From: Candidatus Thorarchaeota archaeon MP8T_1
GTDB lineage: Archaea; Asgardarchaeota; Thorarchaeia; Thorarchaeales; Thorarchaeaceae
Reading direction: 5' to 3'
Assembly: GCA_002825465.1 (NCBI GenBank)
Contig: PJER01000001.1
Span: forward strand, 124,001 to 188,000
DNA length: 64,000 nucleotides
Shown: piece by piece, positions 23,601-33,438 of the stretch
Layout of the letters: each line of letters starts with the position of its first letter
Position numbering within the stretch: the first letter of the stretch is position 1
The notes under the pieces: model-generated
Databases searched by the model: none
What the model was told of the DNA's origin: nothing
What the model saw: only the letters and a program-made list of their open reading frames with translations
Made by a program: the position numbers and the translations under genes

Positions 23601-26026
23601 TCTTGAGACTCGTGATTTGGTTTTGTGAAGTTGAAGCCCAACAGATAAGTTCCAGAAGGAAGTGCAGATGTATCAATGTCAAATAAATAGATACCAGGAG
23701 TAGAATCTTCAGAAACATTCCAATATCCAACAGTCCAGTTCACTATTGCACTTACATCACTATTATTTACAACAGGACCCCAACTACTTGATCCATAGTC
23801 ATAGACTTCAAAATTAAAGGTCAAAGTAACTTTGGAACCCCATTTAGCTGATGTCCAAGGAGCGTTAGGTGAATTTAGTCGCGTCACATTAGTTGAAACG
23901 ATGAGTATCTCACAACTAGCCGGATCGAAATATGGTCTTAAAGCATCAACATGAACAATAAACGAACCAGCTCCAATATCGCCTGTATTGAGACCAACCT
24001 CCCACCAGTTTTTAACAGGATTTGGATCAAAGAATATTGTTGATAGTGACCAATTACCTGAAACCGTTGTTAGTTCATCAGTGATGTAAGCTCCAGTATC
24101 TCCGTCACTAAATCTCACAATTGCAGTGATTAATTCTCCTGCATCAACTGGTATGATCTCAGGATTCCCAATAAGAACAGAAGAATGGTGCACCTCGAAT
24201 AATGCAATGTCATATGCAACTTCTGTACCATTAACCCATAGAATTTCGACATTCCACTCTCCAGCAGGTGATGTTCCAGATGAAAATGTATGAGAACTAC
24301 CTGTTACAACTCCAGCAACTCCACCATTGAGAGATTCATTTACCCATTCCCCACCATTGGGATAGAGCCATGAAACATTCACACTATTAATAGTAATTGG
24401 CGTTTCGAAGGCAGTGCCAATAGTTACTTTAGTACGAGTGCTATTCCCTATTCGATAGATACTCTCGACAGTCCAATCTGTCATGTCAGAATCGTACTTT
24501 TCAACCACTATTGATTTTGCGTAATTAGGTGATTCAAACTTAATCTCCCACCAACCAAGATATGTGATTATTTCAGTTGGAATAGTGAAGAAATCACTAT
24601 ATACTGTACAGAAGGAGGTCTGATCTGTCAGAAAGGGGTCTGATACTGTCACATTCTCCCAATCACTGGGAAAGTTTACAGTCATCATAGGATCCTCATA
24701 ATCTCCCAAGTAACCTACATAAGTATAGAGAAGCAGGTTTGCACTTTTTCCTCGTTCAATAGAATATCTTACACCGGTACTAGCAATGTCAGTCCTCCAA
24801 TTTGAATTAGTGAATCTATGACTGAATAACCTAGTCTTGTAATCAAATGATATACTTGCATTTGCAGAAAGACTTACTGGTACTATTGCAGCAGACCAAT
24901 AGGATGAATTTAGAATTGATGCGGCATAAACTCCAAGTGAACCTGATAGAAGTTCTGAAACGCCTCCTGTTGAAAATTGAAGGTCCACTTGATCTGGTGT
25001 TGGTGGTGTTTCTTTAACAAAAGCTACGTCATCCAAATACACTGTTATGTATGCAGCATTAGCGACCCCATCTGCAACGCCATTATTATCATAATCCCAT
25101 CGAATGTCAAGATATTGGTCAATTGGGATATCAAGTCCAATAGCAAAGTCAAAGGAGCTAGGAGCGCCAGGTATTGAAACATGAATGGAACCTGTACTAG
25201 TCCAAACTCCTCGCTCTGCGAGGTCCTTAAGATTGAAGCTCCATATCGTAGACCCATCAACGAAAACTGAGATGTTAATATCTCCGGTTATCGGATGTGC
25301 GGGATCATAATCTAGTGGTCCTCGAACATAGAAATAATCAAAACTGAGAAGGAAATCTTCTGAATATGGCGTATTATCGACATGCTGCGTCCAAACTATC
25401 CGTGTTCCCCCATCATGAGTGTAGCCTTGTTGACCAGTTTTTCCGCCTATACTTTCTACAACCACAAATTTTCGACCTGTATCATCATAGGAGGCAATTT
25501 GTAAATCATCAGGGAAATCACCTCCATCAGTACTATTAGCTGACCAACCGAGAGGATACGCATCAATCGTTCCATTGGGATTAATATTAATTCCAGCAAT
25601 TCCATGGCTGAAACTTCCATTTAGGGCATATTGTCGTTGAAGATTCCAGACTGATACCTCAGCTTGATCGGCCACCCAGCTATGTGTGGTATCCAATGGA
25701 AGATCATAGACAAGGTTTTCATAGGTATCTGTTCTAGCAGAGATATTTCCAGATGTGACATATCCTGATTGTTCAACAGCAACGGGGTTCAAAACTCCAT
25801 CATATGGATCACCATTACTTGATAGAATCGAGTTATCATTTTTTAATTGTTCATTTTGAAGGGGATCTTCAATTTCAGTGTTCGGAGTCACAGGTGATGT
25901 TTCATTTCTCTCTGTATTCGTGGGAGCTCCAAAAGAACCAACTTCAGGTACAAATGTAATAGTTACAAGAAACAAGGATAAAATAAACATTGCACCTAGA
26001 ATTTTTTTATCTAGCACCCTCATCAT
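20621..26026 (-). CDS. Giant one-pass surface receptor with longin/roadblock-like tail, 1801 aa
   Basis: The largest protein here. A signal peptide (about residues 8-32) is followed by an ectodomain of roughly 1,490 residues. Its first 700 or so are shared with the paralogue at 26200, including SGNISARTDTYENL, VSVWNLQRQYALNGSF and DYDNNGVADG. About seven Ig-like repeats of 85-95 residues follow (LRYDMFNGTGIENADISVIY, ILYEMDNGTGIEDATIQVVH). One helix (VSGISISLIIGMAVGLRVY) near 1525-1547 precedes an R/K stop and a cytosolic tail of about 250 residues. The tail opens with ILGIIVLHKNTGLPVYSKMI, a longin/roadblock-like strand pattern, and ends acidic. NxS/T sites are plentiful. It probably senses or adheres outside and signals inside, by inference. 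Confidence 0.75.
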   Translation of the reverse strand: MMRVLDKKILGAMFILSLFLVTITFVPEVGSFGAPTNTERNETSPVTPNTEIEDPLQNEQLKNDNSILSSNGDPYDGVLNPVAVEQSGYVTSGNISARTDTYENLVYDLPLDTTHSWVADQAEVSVWNLQRQYALNGSFSHGIAGININPNGTIDAYPLGWSANSTDGGDFPDDLQIASYDDTGRKFVVVESIGGKTGQQGYTHDGGTRIVWTQHVDNTPYSEDFLLSFDYFYVRGPLDYDPAHPITGDINISVFVDGSTIWSFNLKDLAERGVWTSTGSIHVSIPGAPSSFDFAIGLDIPIDQYLDIRWDYDNNGVADGVANAAYITVYLDDVAFVKETPPTPDQVDLQFSTGGVSELLSGSLGVYAASILNSSYWSAAIVPVSLSANASISFDYKTRLFSHRFTNSNWRTDIASTGVRYSIERGKSANLLLYTYVGYLGDYEDPMMTVNFPSDWENVTVSDPFLTDQTSFCTVYSDFFTIPTEIITYLGWWEIKFESPNYAKSIVVEKYDSDMTDWTVESIYRIGNSTRTKVTIGTAFETPITINSVNVSWLYPNGGEWVNESLNGGVAGVVTGSSHTFSSGTSPAGEWNVEILWVNGTEVAYDIALFEVHHSSVLIGNPEIIPVDAGELITAIVRFSDGDTGAYITDELTTVSGNWSLSTIFFDPNPVKNWWEVGLNTGDIGAGSFIVHVDALRPYFDPASCEILIVSTNVTRLNSPNAPWTSAKWGSKVTLTFNFEVYDYGSSSWGPVVNNSDVSAIVNWTVGYWNVSEDSTPGIYLFDIDTSALPSGTYLLGFNFTKPNHESQELFLTLIVSPMASSLVIFGGSSDRVDIEEPRVIKMRYSDESGNPVQTANIVIDSITPSSGLSHTSIQAVSGEEGNYSLTVTPFSPTVFTIRFVSTGDDVEPASTVFVLLVNDVVTNLEIYSVPTIEIDLSDTYNTTLRYDMFNGTGIENADISVIYSGPASYLSWNISETLSGNYTIQFAAGLPATYVITIIASKQYYQQAAHSFSLIVKNIPTNLQLSVGSSVDMGLTDTYEMTILYEMDNGTGIEDATIQVVHSGSLPAISSLVSSNGLGNYSIHFTATLAGSYLVTISATKQFHQGTAGSFLLVVRDISTTFASLNGTGALVGFGHDYRFFVSYQNGSGYGLSGANVSVVDADPGISWDDAEMVTPGIYSILLTPLVSDSFSLVVQASLLNHQTKIVFFTLTVTAIPTTLVTLNLSTSIAVDQYCTVYLEFQDEDSTALENAILGILNPPSGIDYSLFEELGNGVYRVTLTPLIIGTFDIVFRAQKDGYQLDYAGFTLTATIIQTELRTDGGVSRDSVMYSNQYELPIFYERTDLNQNVSLASIDLKSSPTIGLSWSVEDLSTGYLLTINSNRTGRWTLTITANRTNYAISSIQFILDITPIPISVEYLSERSVMEGTPFEVSLRLTIQGTQTPIRNASVSYRISSTGTGQFIGLEESQTPGIYSGTFTIPLYLDTTEYTVEVRVDKENYELLGASITFTILKGNNDILRWTPVISVSGISISLIIGMAVGLRVYNTRKRRRNLEALQVKKRFDDVSNILGIIVLHKNTGLPVYSKMIKGGFEEAMVSAFITAITHFRSEFQMDEKHWEFNIIPISDIISAVPTKSLIVAFITVRPPSKFQETSMAAFGRATGALFDEILADSRVGIVDESQTEVLDTLFYDLLDGYLIERFHTTKDAEFPKSMTCLVNTAHQLENGEGFKLEDLAKGMASCGIEESHAYKLVMDAIDDDLIEMTKETNHESDIPAPPSDIKEILGLDDFETREDDESPY

Positions 26027-26199
26027 CACCTGACATCACTCTCTTTTTGATTTGATAATTTCCACATCTGTGTTGTGAACTTTAAGGTAATATCAAGAAC
26101 CATCTTATGATGATTATGATATGGCGTTGCTTTTTACCTCTCACACCTGGAAATAACCACCCTCCTATGTACAGAATGGATACAAGTATCTTCTGCGTA

Positions 26200-29100
26200 C
26201 TAACTCTCATCAATTTCTGATGCTGTATCTCCGTTGAATGGATAGATAGGGACAATGATTTCCTTCTCAATTGCATCCATAACAAGTAGGTATGCATCAT
26301 CCTCTGAAAATCCAGCAGTTTCAAGATTACGAATCAATCTATTAAGTCGGAATGTTTCATTTGAATCATCTTTTTGCATAACTGAACTTAAAGCCTTGAA
26401 TCTTCTTGGTAGTTCCTCTTTAGCAAACTGGTATTTTCGAATCAACCCGCCATCGACAAAATCATCAAAATACCATTCAAGGGTCTTTGCAGTTTTTACA
26501 TCAACCACCTGTGTAGGTCTGTGAGATAATATGTCATCCAATGTCATACCAATAGCTCGTGCATACCCAACCATTTTTTCCTCCTGTTCGGGAGAAGAGG
26601 AAGAAATAGTAATGAAAGCACAGATGAGATTCTGTGTTGGAATAGCACGGATAATATCCGATATTGGCAAAATATGGTAATCATCATGAGCCTCACGAGC
26701 AGTGTCAAATTCGGATCTAAAATGCATAATAGCTGATATGAATGCGGAGAGCATTCCTTCCTCGAATCCACCTTTCATGATCTTAGAATAGATTGGAATG
26801 CCACTTAATTTGTGTAACACAATGATTCCAAGAAGGTTATTCGCATCATCAAAACGGGATTTTATTGCCTTTGCTTTCATTCGTTTAGCGAGCTGCTTCT
26901 TTGAATAGAATCTCTGGCTAGCAACTATTCCTACAAATCCAACCAATCCTACAAATACTGGCAAGGAGTATTGCGCTATTTGTTCTGCAAGTCGAGCATC
27001 TGCATCAAATGTCGGAACAAGTGTATCCTTATAGGTCTGTGCCAATTCGTAATTGTCTTTGGACACTTGGATGTAGATACTATAAGTAATTTGACCAGCA
27101 AGTGGCATAGTGATGGTGGAAATATAATGGCCAGGTGAGGTTTCATTCATTTGCTCCGAGAAATAGGCAGTACCAAGACTGGAAACAATACTTAATGTAA
27201 CGTTAGCATCTGGAACTAAGATACTTGTTTCAGTTTCTAATATATCAACTTCGATATCAAGTGGTGCTAATTCTTCACCTGTAAGCAATGAAGTCAAATT
27301 GACTTCGATAGGTACTTTGTCAACGAGGAATGATAGAACATATGTCTGGTTCTCATAACCAACTTTAGAAAAAGTAACTCGCACATTTTTATCTAGAAGG
27401 CCCATGGGAGTTAGTGTGATATTATAATGTCCATCACCAATTGGTGCTGTAGTTATCCAATCTGAACCATCTCCTGAAAGTGTGATTGTAGCCCCATCAA
27501 TTCCGGAATTATCATAAATCGAAGAATATCGAAAAGTGAAGTTATAGGCTCTACCATAAACAAGAGCATCTAACGGACCTTGGGTATCTAGATTGGTTGC
27601 ATATTCTGAGATTATCGTAGCATAAGCAGGAGTAGTTTCATAGATAGGACTTGACGAGTTTAATGTGACCACAAAATTACCCGCACCCATTATTGTTGTA
27701 TCAAAGACTGCTTCCCACCAGTTTTTCACAAGGTTGAGCTCGAATTCTACAACACCTCCAGCCCAGGTTCCACTAATTGAGGCTCCATTACTAGTAAGAA
27801 GCATGCCATTTTCTGAGTCATAAAAACTAAGTTGGATAGTAAGAGGAGGATCACCAACATTTGTTTCCAAATCGCTTGGATTTGTAATCACTATAATCGA
27901 TGCTTGATGGTGGAGTTCAAATTGAACTGACCCATAAGCCATTTCCGTACCATTGGTCCAGAAGTAGGATATATACCACACACCAGCAGATGTGTTTGTA
28001 GCACCAAAAGTTGTGGATGTGCTTGTAATTGAACCAAGTAATCCTCCAACACTTACAGACTCGTGCCAAATAGTGTAATTTGGCAATCCCCATTTGAAGG
28101 TAACTCCATCCAGTAAAGACGGAATATTACCCTGTGAACTAATATTCGCAGAAATTCGTATCCTATCGCCAGTATGATAGATTGTATCCTCTACCCAATT
28201 TCCTATATCATTATCATATCTTTGAATCTGTGCCCCAGCTGCATAATTTGGAGACTGAGCAGATATCTTCCACCATCCAAGAATATCCAATATATTTGTA
28301 GGAATTTCAATAAATCCATCATAATGAATACAACTTGATGTGACATCTGACAAGAATGGATCATGAACTGTGATATTCTGCCAATCAGGAGGCACATATA
28401 TCCGAAGAGTGAAGTTATCGTAGATTCCGATTATACCAAGATATGTATAGAATGACAAACCTGCTGAGTTTCCCGATAATAACGAGTACTGCACTCCATC
28501 ACTAGAAATATCAGTTGTCCATCTGGAATTAATGAATCGATGATTCAGGACATCTATACAATACTCAAAAGAAATAGTTGAGTTGGAATATATTGAGAAA
28601 TTTAAAGGACTTAACGCCCAATAATCTGGATTTGTCACTATACCATGACCAGCTCCACCTTCACCTAGAATTCCAGCAGCAATCCCATTAATTGAGAACC
28701 CTAGGTCAACAACATCACAATTTGGAGGTGTTTGAGCAATAAAGGATAAGTCATCAAAATAGATAGTGATATACTGAGTGTGAATCGTCCCATCAGCAAT
28801 TCCATTATTATCATAGTCGTACCTTTTGTCCAGTACGAGGGTTTCATCAATTTCCAAACCAATATCAAGATTGAATGAGGCAGGAGCTGCAGTTACGTGA
28901 ATTGGAACGACACCTATATCGGTCCATACGCCTCGCTCAGATAAGGTGAGTAGACTCATATTCCATATTGGAACCCCATCAATGTATACATAGATACTAC
29001 AATTCCCTGTGATTGGGACAGGCACAGATGGATTCAAGTTAAGTGGACCTCGCAAGTAGAAGAAATCAAAATTTAGTAAGAAATCTTCAGTATATGGAAG

Positions 29101-29757
29101 ATTTTCTATAGTCTGCGACCAGATAACCTGAGTGCCAATGTCATGGCCAAAGGCATTCTGTCCTACTTTTCCTCCTTGATTCTCTACTGCAACATATGTA
29201 CGGTCAGCATCATCATAGATAGATAGCTGTACATCATCAGAATATGTTAGTGTATCTATACTGCTTGAATTCCATCCAAATGGATAATAATCCACTGTTC
29301 CATTAGGCTGGATATTGATACCAGACACACCTTCATCAAACGTTCCATTCAGAGCATAGAGTTGTTTGAGATTCCAGACACTAACTTCAGCACTACTGGT
29401 GATCCAGTCATGCTCAGTATCAAATCCCAGTTCCTGTTGTGTATTCTGTAGTGTGTCAGTGCGTGCAGAAATGTTACCTGTACAGGAATATCCAGATTGT
29501 TCTATTGTCCTAGGATTTAGCAATCCATTCTCTGAATCGATAGCAGGATTTACTTCTTCACTATATATGGCATTAAACTCTGGATCTATTTGACCTATAT
29601 CCTGCTTAATTTGACCAGGATTAGATTCAACTTCATCCAGGTGAATCTTGGAAATTTCATTTTGTTGAAACTCAGGATTTGAATTATATTGTGGAGGAGA
29701 ATATGACATCGTGAGTATAATTACAGTAACCACTGCAACTAGTCTCAAGAATTTCAT
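26200..29757 (-). CDS. Second giant surface receptor, shorter paralogue, 1185 aa
   Basis: Same plan as the 1801-residue neighbour: signal peptide (FLRLVAVVTVIILTMSYS), ectodomain of about 900 residues, one helix (LPVFVGLVGFVGIVAS), a basic stop (KKQLAKRMKAKAIK) and a cytosolic tail. The tail contains LLGIIVLHKLSGIPIYSKIM, FEEGMLSAFISAIMHFRSEF and a closing helical block DDAYLLVMDAIEKE. The two tails are more alike than the ectodomains, which differ mainly in the number of Ig-like repeats. ATG 29757 follows a GGTGCAGGAT stretch. The tandem pair is probably a duplication with ectodomain change and a conserved inner output. Confidence 0.75.
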   Translation of the reverse strand: MKFLRLVAVVTVIILTMSYSPPQYNSNPEFQQNEISKIHLDEVESNPGQIKQDIGQIDPEFNAIYSEEVNPAIDSENGLLNPRTIEQSGYSCTGNISARTDTLQNTQQELGFDTEHDWITSSAEVSVWNLKQLYALNGTFDEGVSGINIQPNGTVDYYPFGWNSSSIDTLTYSDDVQLSIYDDADRTYVAVENQGGKVGQNAFGHDIGTQVIWSQTIENLPYTEDFLLNFDFFYLRGPLNLNPSVPVPITGNCSIYVYIDGVPIWNMSLLTLSERGVWTDIGVVPIHVTAAPASFNLDIGLEIDETLVLDKRYDYDNNGIADGTIHTQYITIYFDDLSFIAQTPPNCDVVDLGFSINGIAAGILGEGGAGHGIVTNPDYWALSPLNFSIYSNSTISFEYCIDVLNHRFINSRWTTDISSDGVQYSLLSGNSAGLSFYTYLGIIGIYDNFTLRIYVPPDWQNITVHDPFLSDVTSSCIHYDGFIEIPTNILDILGWWKISAQSPNYAAGAQIQRYDNDIGNWVEDTIYHTGDRIRISANISSQGNIPSLLDGVTFKWGLPNYTIWHESVSVGGLLGSITSTSTTFGATNTSAGVWYISYFWTNGTEMAYGSVQFELHHQASIIVITNPSDLETNVGDPPLTIQLSFYDSENGMLLTSNGASISGTWAGGVVEFELNLVKNWWEAVFDTTIMGAGNFVVTLNSSSPIYETTPAYATIISEYATNLDTQGPLDALVYGRAYNFTFRYSSIYDNSGIDGATITLSGDGSDWITTAPIGDGHYNITLTPMGLLDKNVRVTFSKVGYENQTYVLSFLVDKVPIEVNLTSLLTGEELAPLDIEVDILETETSILVPDANVTLSIVSSLGTAYFSEQMNETSPGHYISTITMPLAGQITYSIYIQVSKDNYELAQTYKDTLVPTFDADARLAEQIAQYSLPVFVGLVGFVGIVASQRFYSKKQLAKRMKAKAIKSRFDDANNLLGIIVLHKLSGIPIYSKIMKGGFEEGMLSAFISAIMHFRSEFDTAREAHDDYHILPISDIIRAIPTQNLICAFITISSSSPEQEEKMVGYARAIGMTLDDILSHRPTQVVDVKTAKTLEWYFDDFVDGGLIRKYQFAKEELPRRFKALSSVMQKDDSNETFRLNRLIRNLETAGFSEDDAYLLVMDAIEKEIIVPIYPFNGDTASEIDES

Positions 29758-29854
29758 ATCCTGCACCCATCTATATTTAGCTAGTAGCTAATCCTCTATC
29801 TAGGGATATGAATTTTAAAAACTCTATATAATATTACGCTGGTTATTGTAGTTT

Positions 29855-30673
29855 CTAAATATCGTTACCGTTGGTCACTATTCGACCCTGAGCAATCACA
29901 TCATGCTTGTGAATACTCTCTAGAGACCGAGCTTCTGCAAACATCTCCAAGTCCCTATCTTGGAAGGTATCTTTTGCATGTTGCAAGATATTTCTGCAGA
30001 CATCTTCAACTAGAAGTGGATTCTCATGCATATGTTTTGTCACATACATCTCGTCTTCTAATTTCAAGAGTGAATATGTCTTACTAGAGAATGAACTCTC
30101 AATAACTTCAATCATAGAGCCATAGGTTGGAATCTGGTCTGTTTCACCAACAATACGTAGTTTCCCAAGAGCTCGCTGAATGTGAGTTAAACCTTCATTA
30201 TTTGCCATACAATGAGGGCAGACAGTGTTGCCAATTACCTGGACTTCAACTTCATGGATGAAAGGATTATCATTCATTTTTCGTGTAATTGCAGAAATGT
30301 CACAGACTTCCCAAGTTCGCTTGTCAGAAACTGGTGTTCTTGTAGTGTAACCAAACTCAAAATCAAATCGAATCTCGCCACGACTAAAAGGGTGTTTCTG
30401 GGCAAGCCCTTCTAGAATCTTGATCTGGAGTGCCTCAATTGATGGATGAACTCTAAATTGATCACTAAGTTCTTCAGTCATTGATTCTACTAATCGTGAC
30501 ATATGAACGCCTTTCAAATCGCCAGGTAAATCTATAGTAATCTCTACTTTTGGTACAATGTGGTGCCTAATTCCACTTCTCTCTGTCACGACGAAAGTCT
30601 TGAGATTCTTAACACCTACTTTACTCAGATGAATTCGGTGTTTTGGTTTTTCATTCTGTGTTTCAACGACCAA
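29855..30673 (-). CDS. mptA: GTP cyclohydrolase, FolE2/MptA family
   Basis: This family opens the ring of GTP to make the first pterin intermediate for methanopterin-type cofactors, or (with QueD) for preQ0 and archaeosine in tRNA. Family landmarks visible: KGVHMSRLVESM near residue 55, HPFSRGEIRFDF near 95, and the metal-site stretch NTVCPHCMANNEGLTHIQRA at 149-168. The start is TTG 30673, behind GGAGACT. It is followed on the same strand, after 29 bases upstream, by a QueD-like gene, so the two probably act in sequence. Whether the product is the cyclic phosphate (MptA) or dihydroneopterin triphosphate (FolE2) cannot be told here. Confidence 0.88.
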   Translation of the reverse strand: MVVETQNEKPKHRIHLSKVGVKNLKTFVVTERSGIRHHIVPKVEITIDLPGDLKGVHMSRLVESMTEELSDQFRVHPSIEALQIKILEGLAQKHPFSRGEIRFDFEFGYTTRTPVSDKRTWEVCDISAITRKMNDNPFIHEVEVQVIGNTVCPHCMANNEGLTHIQRALGKLRIVGETDQIPTYGSMIEVIESSFSSKTYSLLKLEDEMYVTKHMHENPLLVEDVCRNILQHAKDTFQDRDLEMFAEARSLESIHKHDVIAQGRIVTNGNDI

Positions 30674-30702
30674 GTCTTGAGTCTCCGCAAATCGTAGTTT
30701 CC

Positions 30703-31152
30703 TTAATTCTCATAACAACCAGTAGAACCAGCGCTTTCACTAACGCACACTTTCACTTGATAGTCCGTAGAGAATTTGATGTGCCCATGAATATATCTAG
30801 CTAGTAGCTCAGTAGTAGTCGCTTCAATCTCAAGAACAACACAGTCTTGCTCAGGAAAGACGTACCTCTTATCACCCACAATAACTTCGACGAATTCGTC
30901 TTCATTAACAACATTAATCGTTTTCGAGCTTGCTGGCAACATTACTTTGTGATCTAGAGTCTTGCAGATTTTTACAGCCATTTCTTTTACTTCACTGAAA
31001 TCGATTACCATTCCATCCTCGTTGAGAGGACCAATAATAATGACCTCTACTGAGTAATTGTGTCCGTGAAGCTTCTCACAATCTCCACAGAAACGAAGGA
31101 AATGTGATGCGCTGAAATGCATTCTCTGATCTTTGACGTGTACACTGTACAA
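30703..31152 (-). CDS. queD: 6-carboxytetrahydropterin synthase, QueD/PTPS family
   Basis: Acts on dihydroneopterin triphosphate from the neighbouring cyclohydrolase. Zinc ligands are the histidines in HFSASH (His17) and HGH (His29, His31). The catalytic cysteine sits as C-E-K-L-H-G-H (Cys25), the CxxxHGH spacing typical of QueD rather than sepiapterin-type enzymes. A later DHK and CVSESAGSTGCYE complete the family pattern. The product is 6-carboxy-tetrahydropterin on the way to preQ0, the precursor of archaeosine at tRNA position 15. Length (149) is normal. It lies first in a two-gene unit with mptA. Confidence 0.88.
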   Translation of the reverse strand: MYSVHVKDQRMHFSASHFLRFCGDCEKLHGHNYSVEVIIIGPLNEDGMVIDFSEVKEMAVKICKTLDHKVMLPASSKTINVVNEDEFVEVIVGDKRYVFPEQDCVVLEIEATTTELLARYIHGHIKFSTDYQVKVCVSESAGSTGCYEN

Positions 31153-31221
31153 CGGGAAGCCTCCAGATAATTACTGTGCCTGAACTATCTTTGCATGTAA
31201 AATTGTCGGAAGGGAAGGATT

Positions 31222-32982
31222 CTACTCTTTTTTACTACGTTGCCTTTCAAAGGCTTCAATTAGATCATCAACTGTCGTTGCTTGTGTAGGATCTTTATCA
31301 TCACGCCATTTTCCTGTAAATCGTGGAAAACGAATAGCTAGACCACCTTCACCTTTCAGTCGTCCCTTCCCTGCAGTATGTGTCGGACTGGATGTTATCT
31401 CATCGCCCAACACCTCGATAACTTCAACAGGCTCAAACCAAACGTCTGCTTCGATATCGCTAATTACCTTAGGATTTCGGATTTCCAACTTATGTTCCTC
31501 TAGTCGCTCTTTAAACTCTTCAAGCATCTCTTCGGTAAATCCAGTTCCAATCTTACAGACAGTGGGATATGTATCAGTCATGTCATCATATGCGGCAGCA
31601 AGAATTGCACCATAAAGACCAGTCCTCTTTCCACGACCATGTATAGCCCCAACAATCACAAGATCTGCTGAATCTGCTAATCCTTCAGTATAAGATGCTT
31701 TCAACTTAATCCATAACCAACTTCTTGCTCCAGCCTGATAACTGGAGTTTTCATGGATTGCTTTCGCCATGACACCTTCATATCCAGTATTGATAGCATC
31801 CTCAAAGATCTCATAGAGTCTGCCTGGTTCTTCTGTAAGTTCACCAGTGGTTAGGTGAACTCTATCATTAACTGAGATGATATTCTCCATCAGTGCGCGA
31901 CGATCAAGCATCGAATGAGATGTCACATCTTCACCATTCAAGTAGAGAATATCAAAGACAAAAAGAGCTACAGGAACCTCATCTTGCATATTCTCAATGT
32001 CCGTCTTTCTCCTTCTTCGCATAAGTTCTTGGAATGGCTTCATCTTGCCAGTCTCAGGGTCAATGGCTACACACTCACCTTCGAGAACACAAGTTTCAGC
32101 TTTGACATTATTCAGAATCAGTTCTACTACATCAGGATACTGATGAGTAATGACTTCCTGTCTTCTCGAATAAAGGATGACTTCACTTCCATTCTTATGT
32201 GCTTGAACACGCTCGCCATCATACTTGAATTCGATAAAGGCTTTCTTTCCAATCTTCTCCATAATTTCATTTGCATTAGAGAGTTTCTTCGCAGCCATCA
32301 TCCGAATTGGGATTCCAACTTCAGTGTGAATTGATCGGACTGCTTCAATACCTCGTTCAGCTAAGACCTTCGCAACATATCCAAGGTCACTGCAGACATT
32401 GAATGCAGCTTCGATATCACCTCTGACATCGCGATTCCCTGTGAACGCAGTAGATAGCCCATCTATGATCCCCATATCTCCAAGACCAAGTCGGAGAGAC
32501 CCTGTAAGAGTTCTCAGAATGTAACGAGCTTCGATTGGTTCTGCATCTGTAAGTAGCCCAGCTAATTTAGAGACCTTTGCTTTGTTGCTTCCAGAGCCAC
32601 TGAGTTTTGCAGTTTCATCAAGAGCATCAAAAACCGCGCATACGGTAAGATCCTCTGCAAATAATGTTGCTTGAGCACTCTCCTGAAGGAGTGATTCTCC
32701 AGTACTACCAATATCGCCAGTCTTTCGAAGTTCCTCCAAAACAATCCCTTCAGGAACAGATGCAGCCGTGGCAACCACTTGCACTGCCATCTTTTCAGCA
32801 ATCCCAATTTCAGGTTCACCTTTCCAATCAGGATGTAATTTGCCCATGGTTAAAGCAACAATTTTATCGACATCTTTAGCTTTAGATTCTTTGAGCATAT
32901 TAGAATAGAGTTGAATCTTGTCAAGGGTGCCTGATGTGGATTCAATCTCATCATATGCCTGTGCAAGTTTGAGATAGAGCAT
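31222..32982 (-). CDS. lig: ATP-dependent DNA ligase
   Basis: Seals nicks in DNA during replication and repair. The domain order is the archaeal/eukaryal ligase I one: N-terminal DNA-binding helices (residues 1-225), then the adenylation domain with nucleotide lysine Lys253 in EFKYDGERVQAHK, then the OB-fold. Later motifs are visible (VLEGECVAID, FDILYLNGED, YEGVMAKAIHE, SWLWIKLKASY). Length (586) is typical. The start ATG 32982 is the natural one. It is divergent from the eS17 gene. All core motifs are intact. Confidence 0.95.
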   Translation of the reverse strand: MLYLKLAQAYDEIESTSGTLDKIQLYSNMLKESKAKDVDKIVALTMGKLHPDWKGEPEIGIAEKMAVQVVATAASVPEGIVLEELRKTGDIGSTGESLLQESAQATLFAEDLTVCAVFDALDETAKLSGSGSNKAKVSKLAGLLTDAEPIEARYILRTLTGSLRLGLGDMGIIDGLSTAFTGNRDVRGDIEAAFNVCSDLGYVAKVLAERGIEAVRSIHTEVGIPIRMMAAKKLSNANEIMEKIGKKAFIEFKYDGERVQAHKNGSEVILYSRRQEVITHQYPDVVELILNNVKAETCVLEGECVAIDPETGKMKPFQELMRRRRKTDIENMQDEVPVALFVFDILYLNGEDVTSHSMLDRRALMENIISVNDRVHLTTGELTEEPGRLYEIFEDAINTGYEGVMAKAIHENSSYQAGARSWLWIKLKASYTEGLADSADLVIVGAIHGRGKRTGLYGAILAAAYDDMTDTYPTVCKIGTGFTEEMLEEFKERLEEHKLEIRNPKVISDIEADVWFEPVEVIEVLGDEITSSPTHTAGKGRLKGEGGLAIRFPRFTGKWRDDKDPTQATTVDDLIEAFERQRSKKE

Positions 32983-33076
32983 TAGAAATGACCCCCTAAT
33001 TTAGTGGCTAATCAAATGCTTTATAAACACAGCCAAGAGCACTGCTGCAATTACTGAACAACTACGGTGAGAAAAA

Positions 33077-33325
33077 TTGGGTAGTATTAGACCAAGATAC
33101 ATCAAGAACGCTGCTAAGAATCTCTTAGCCCTCTATCCAGATACCTTTACAGATGACTTTGAAACCAACAAACGTTTGGTTGAACAACTCACCGATACAA
33201 AATCCAAAAATGTTCGTAACAGAATTGCAGGATATCTTGTTGGGTTAGTCAAAATTGGTGTTGCCCGAGAAGCATTTGAGGCAGCAGAACCTGGTGAAGA
33301 AGTAATCGACGATACTGAACTGTAA
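33077..33325 (+). CDS. rps17e: 30S ribosomal protein eS17
   Basis: A small-subunit ribosomal protein found in archaea and eukaryotes. The family pattern is clear: MGSIRPRYIKNAAKNLL, then YPDTFTDDFETNKRLVEQLT, then KSKNVRNRIAGYLVGLVK, followed by a variable acidic tail. It begins at a TTG (33077) six bases after GGTGAG, since the common M-G-x-I-R-P N-terminus begins exactly there. The 82 residues fit the usual 60-80 plus a short extension. Expression is probably constitutive. This is one of the firmest archaeal markers in the window. Confidence 0.93.
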   Translation: MGSIRPRYIKNAAKNLLALYPDTFTDDFETNKRLVEQLTDTKSKNVRNRIAGYLVGLVKIGVAREAFEAAEPGEEVIDDTEL

Positions 33326-33438
33326 TTTAAGTATCATTTGCATTTTCTTTTTGAGTCAGGTGATTCACTGTTTGCTGATGGTGTGGTCACCACTTATTTC
33401 GGAAAGGAGTCATAAGGGAGTATGTTTTACTTTCAGGT

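Noticed and set aside
26082..26324. Minus-strand frame of 80 codons between the two receptor genes
   Set aside because: It overlaps the end of the 1185-residue gene in another frame and has no ribosome site.
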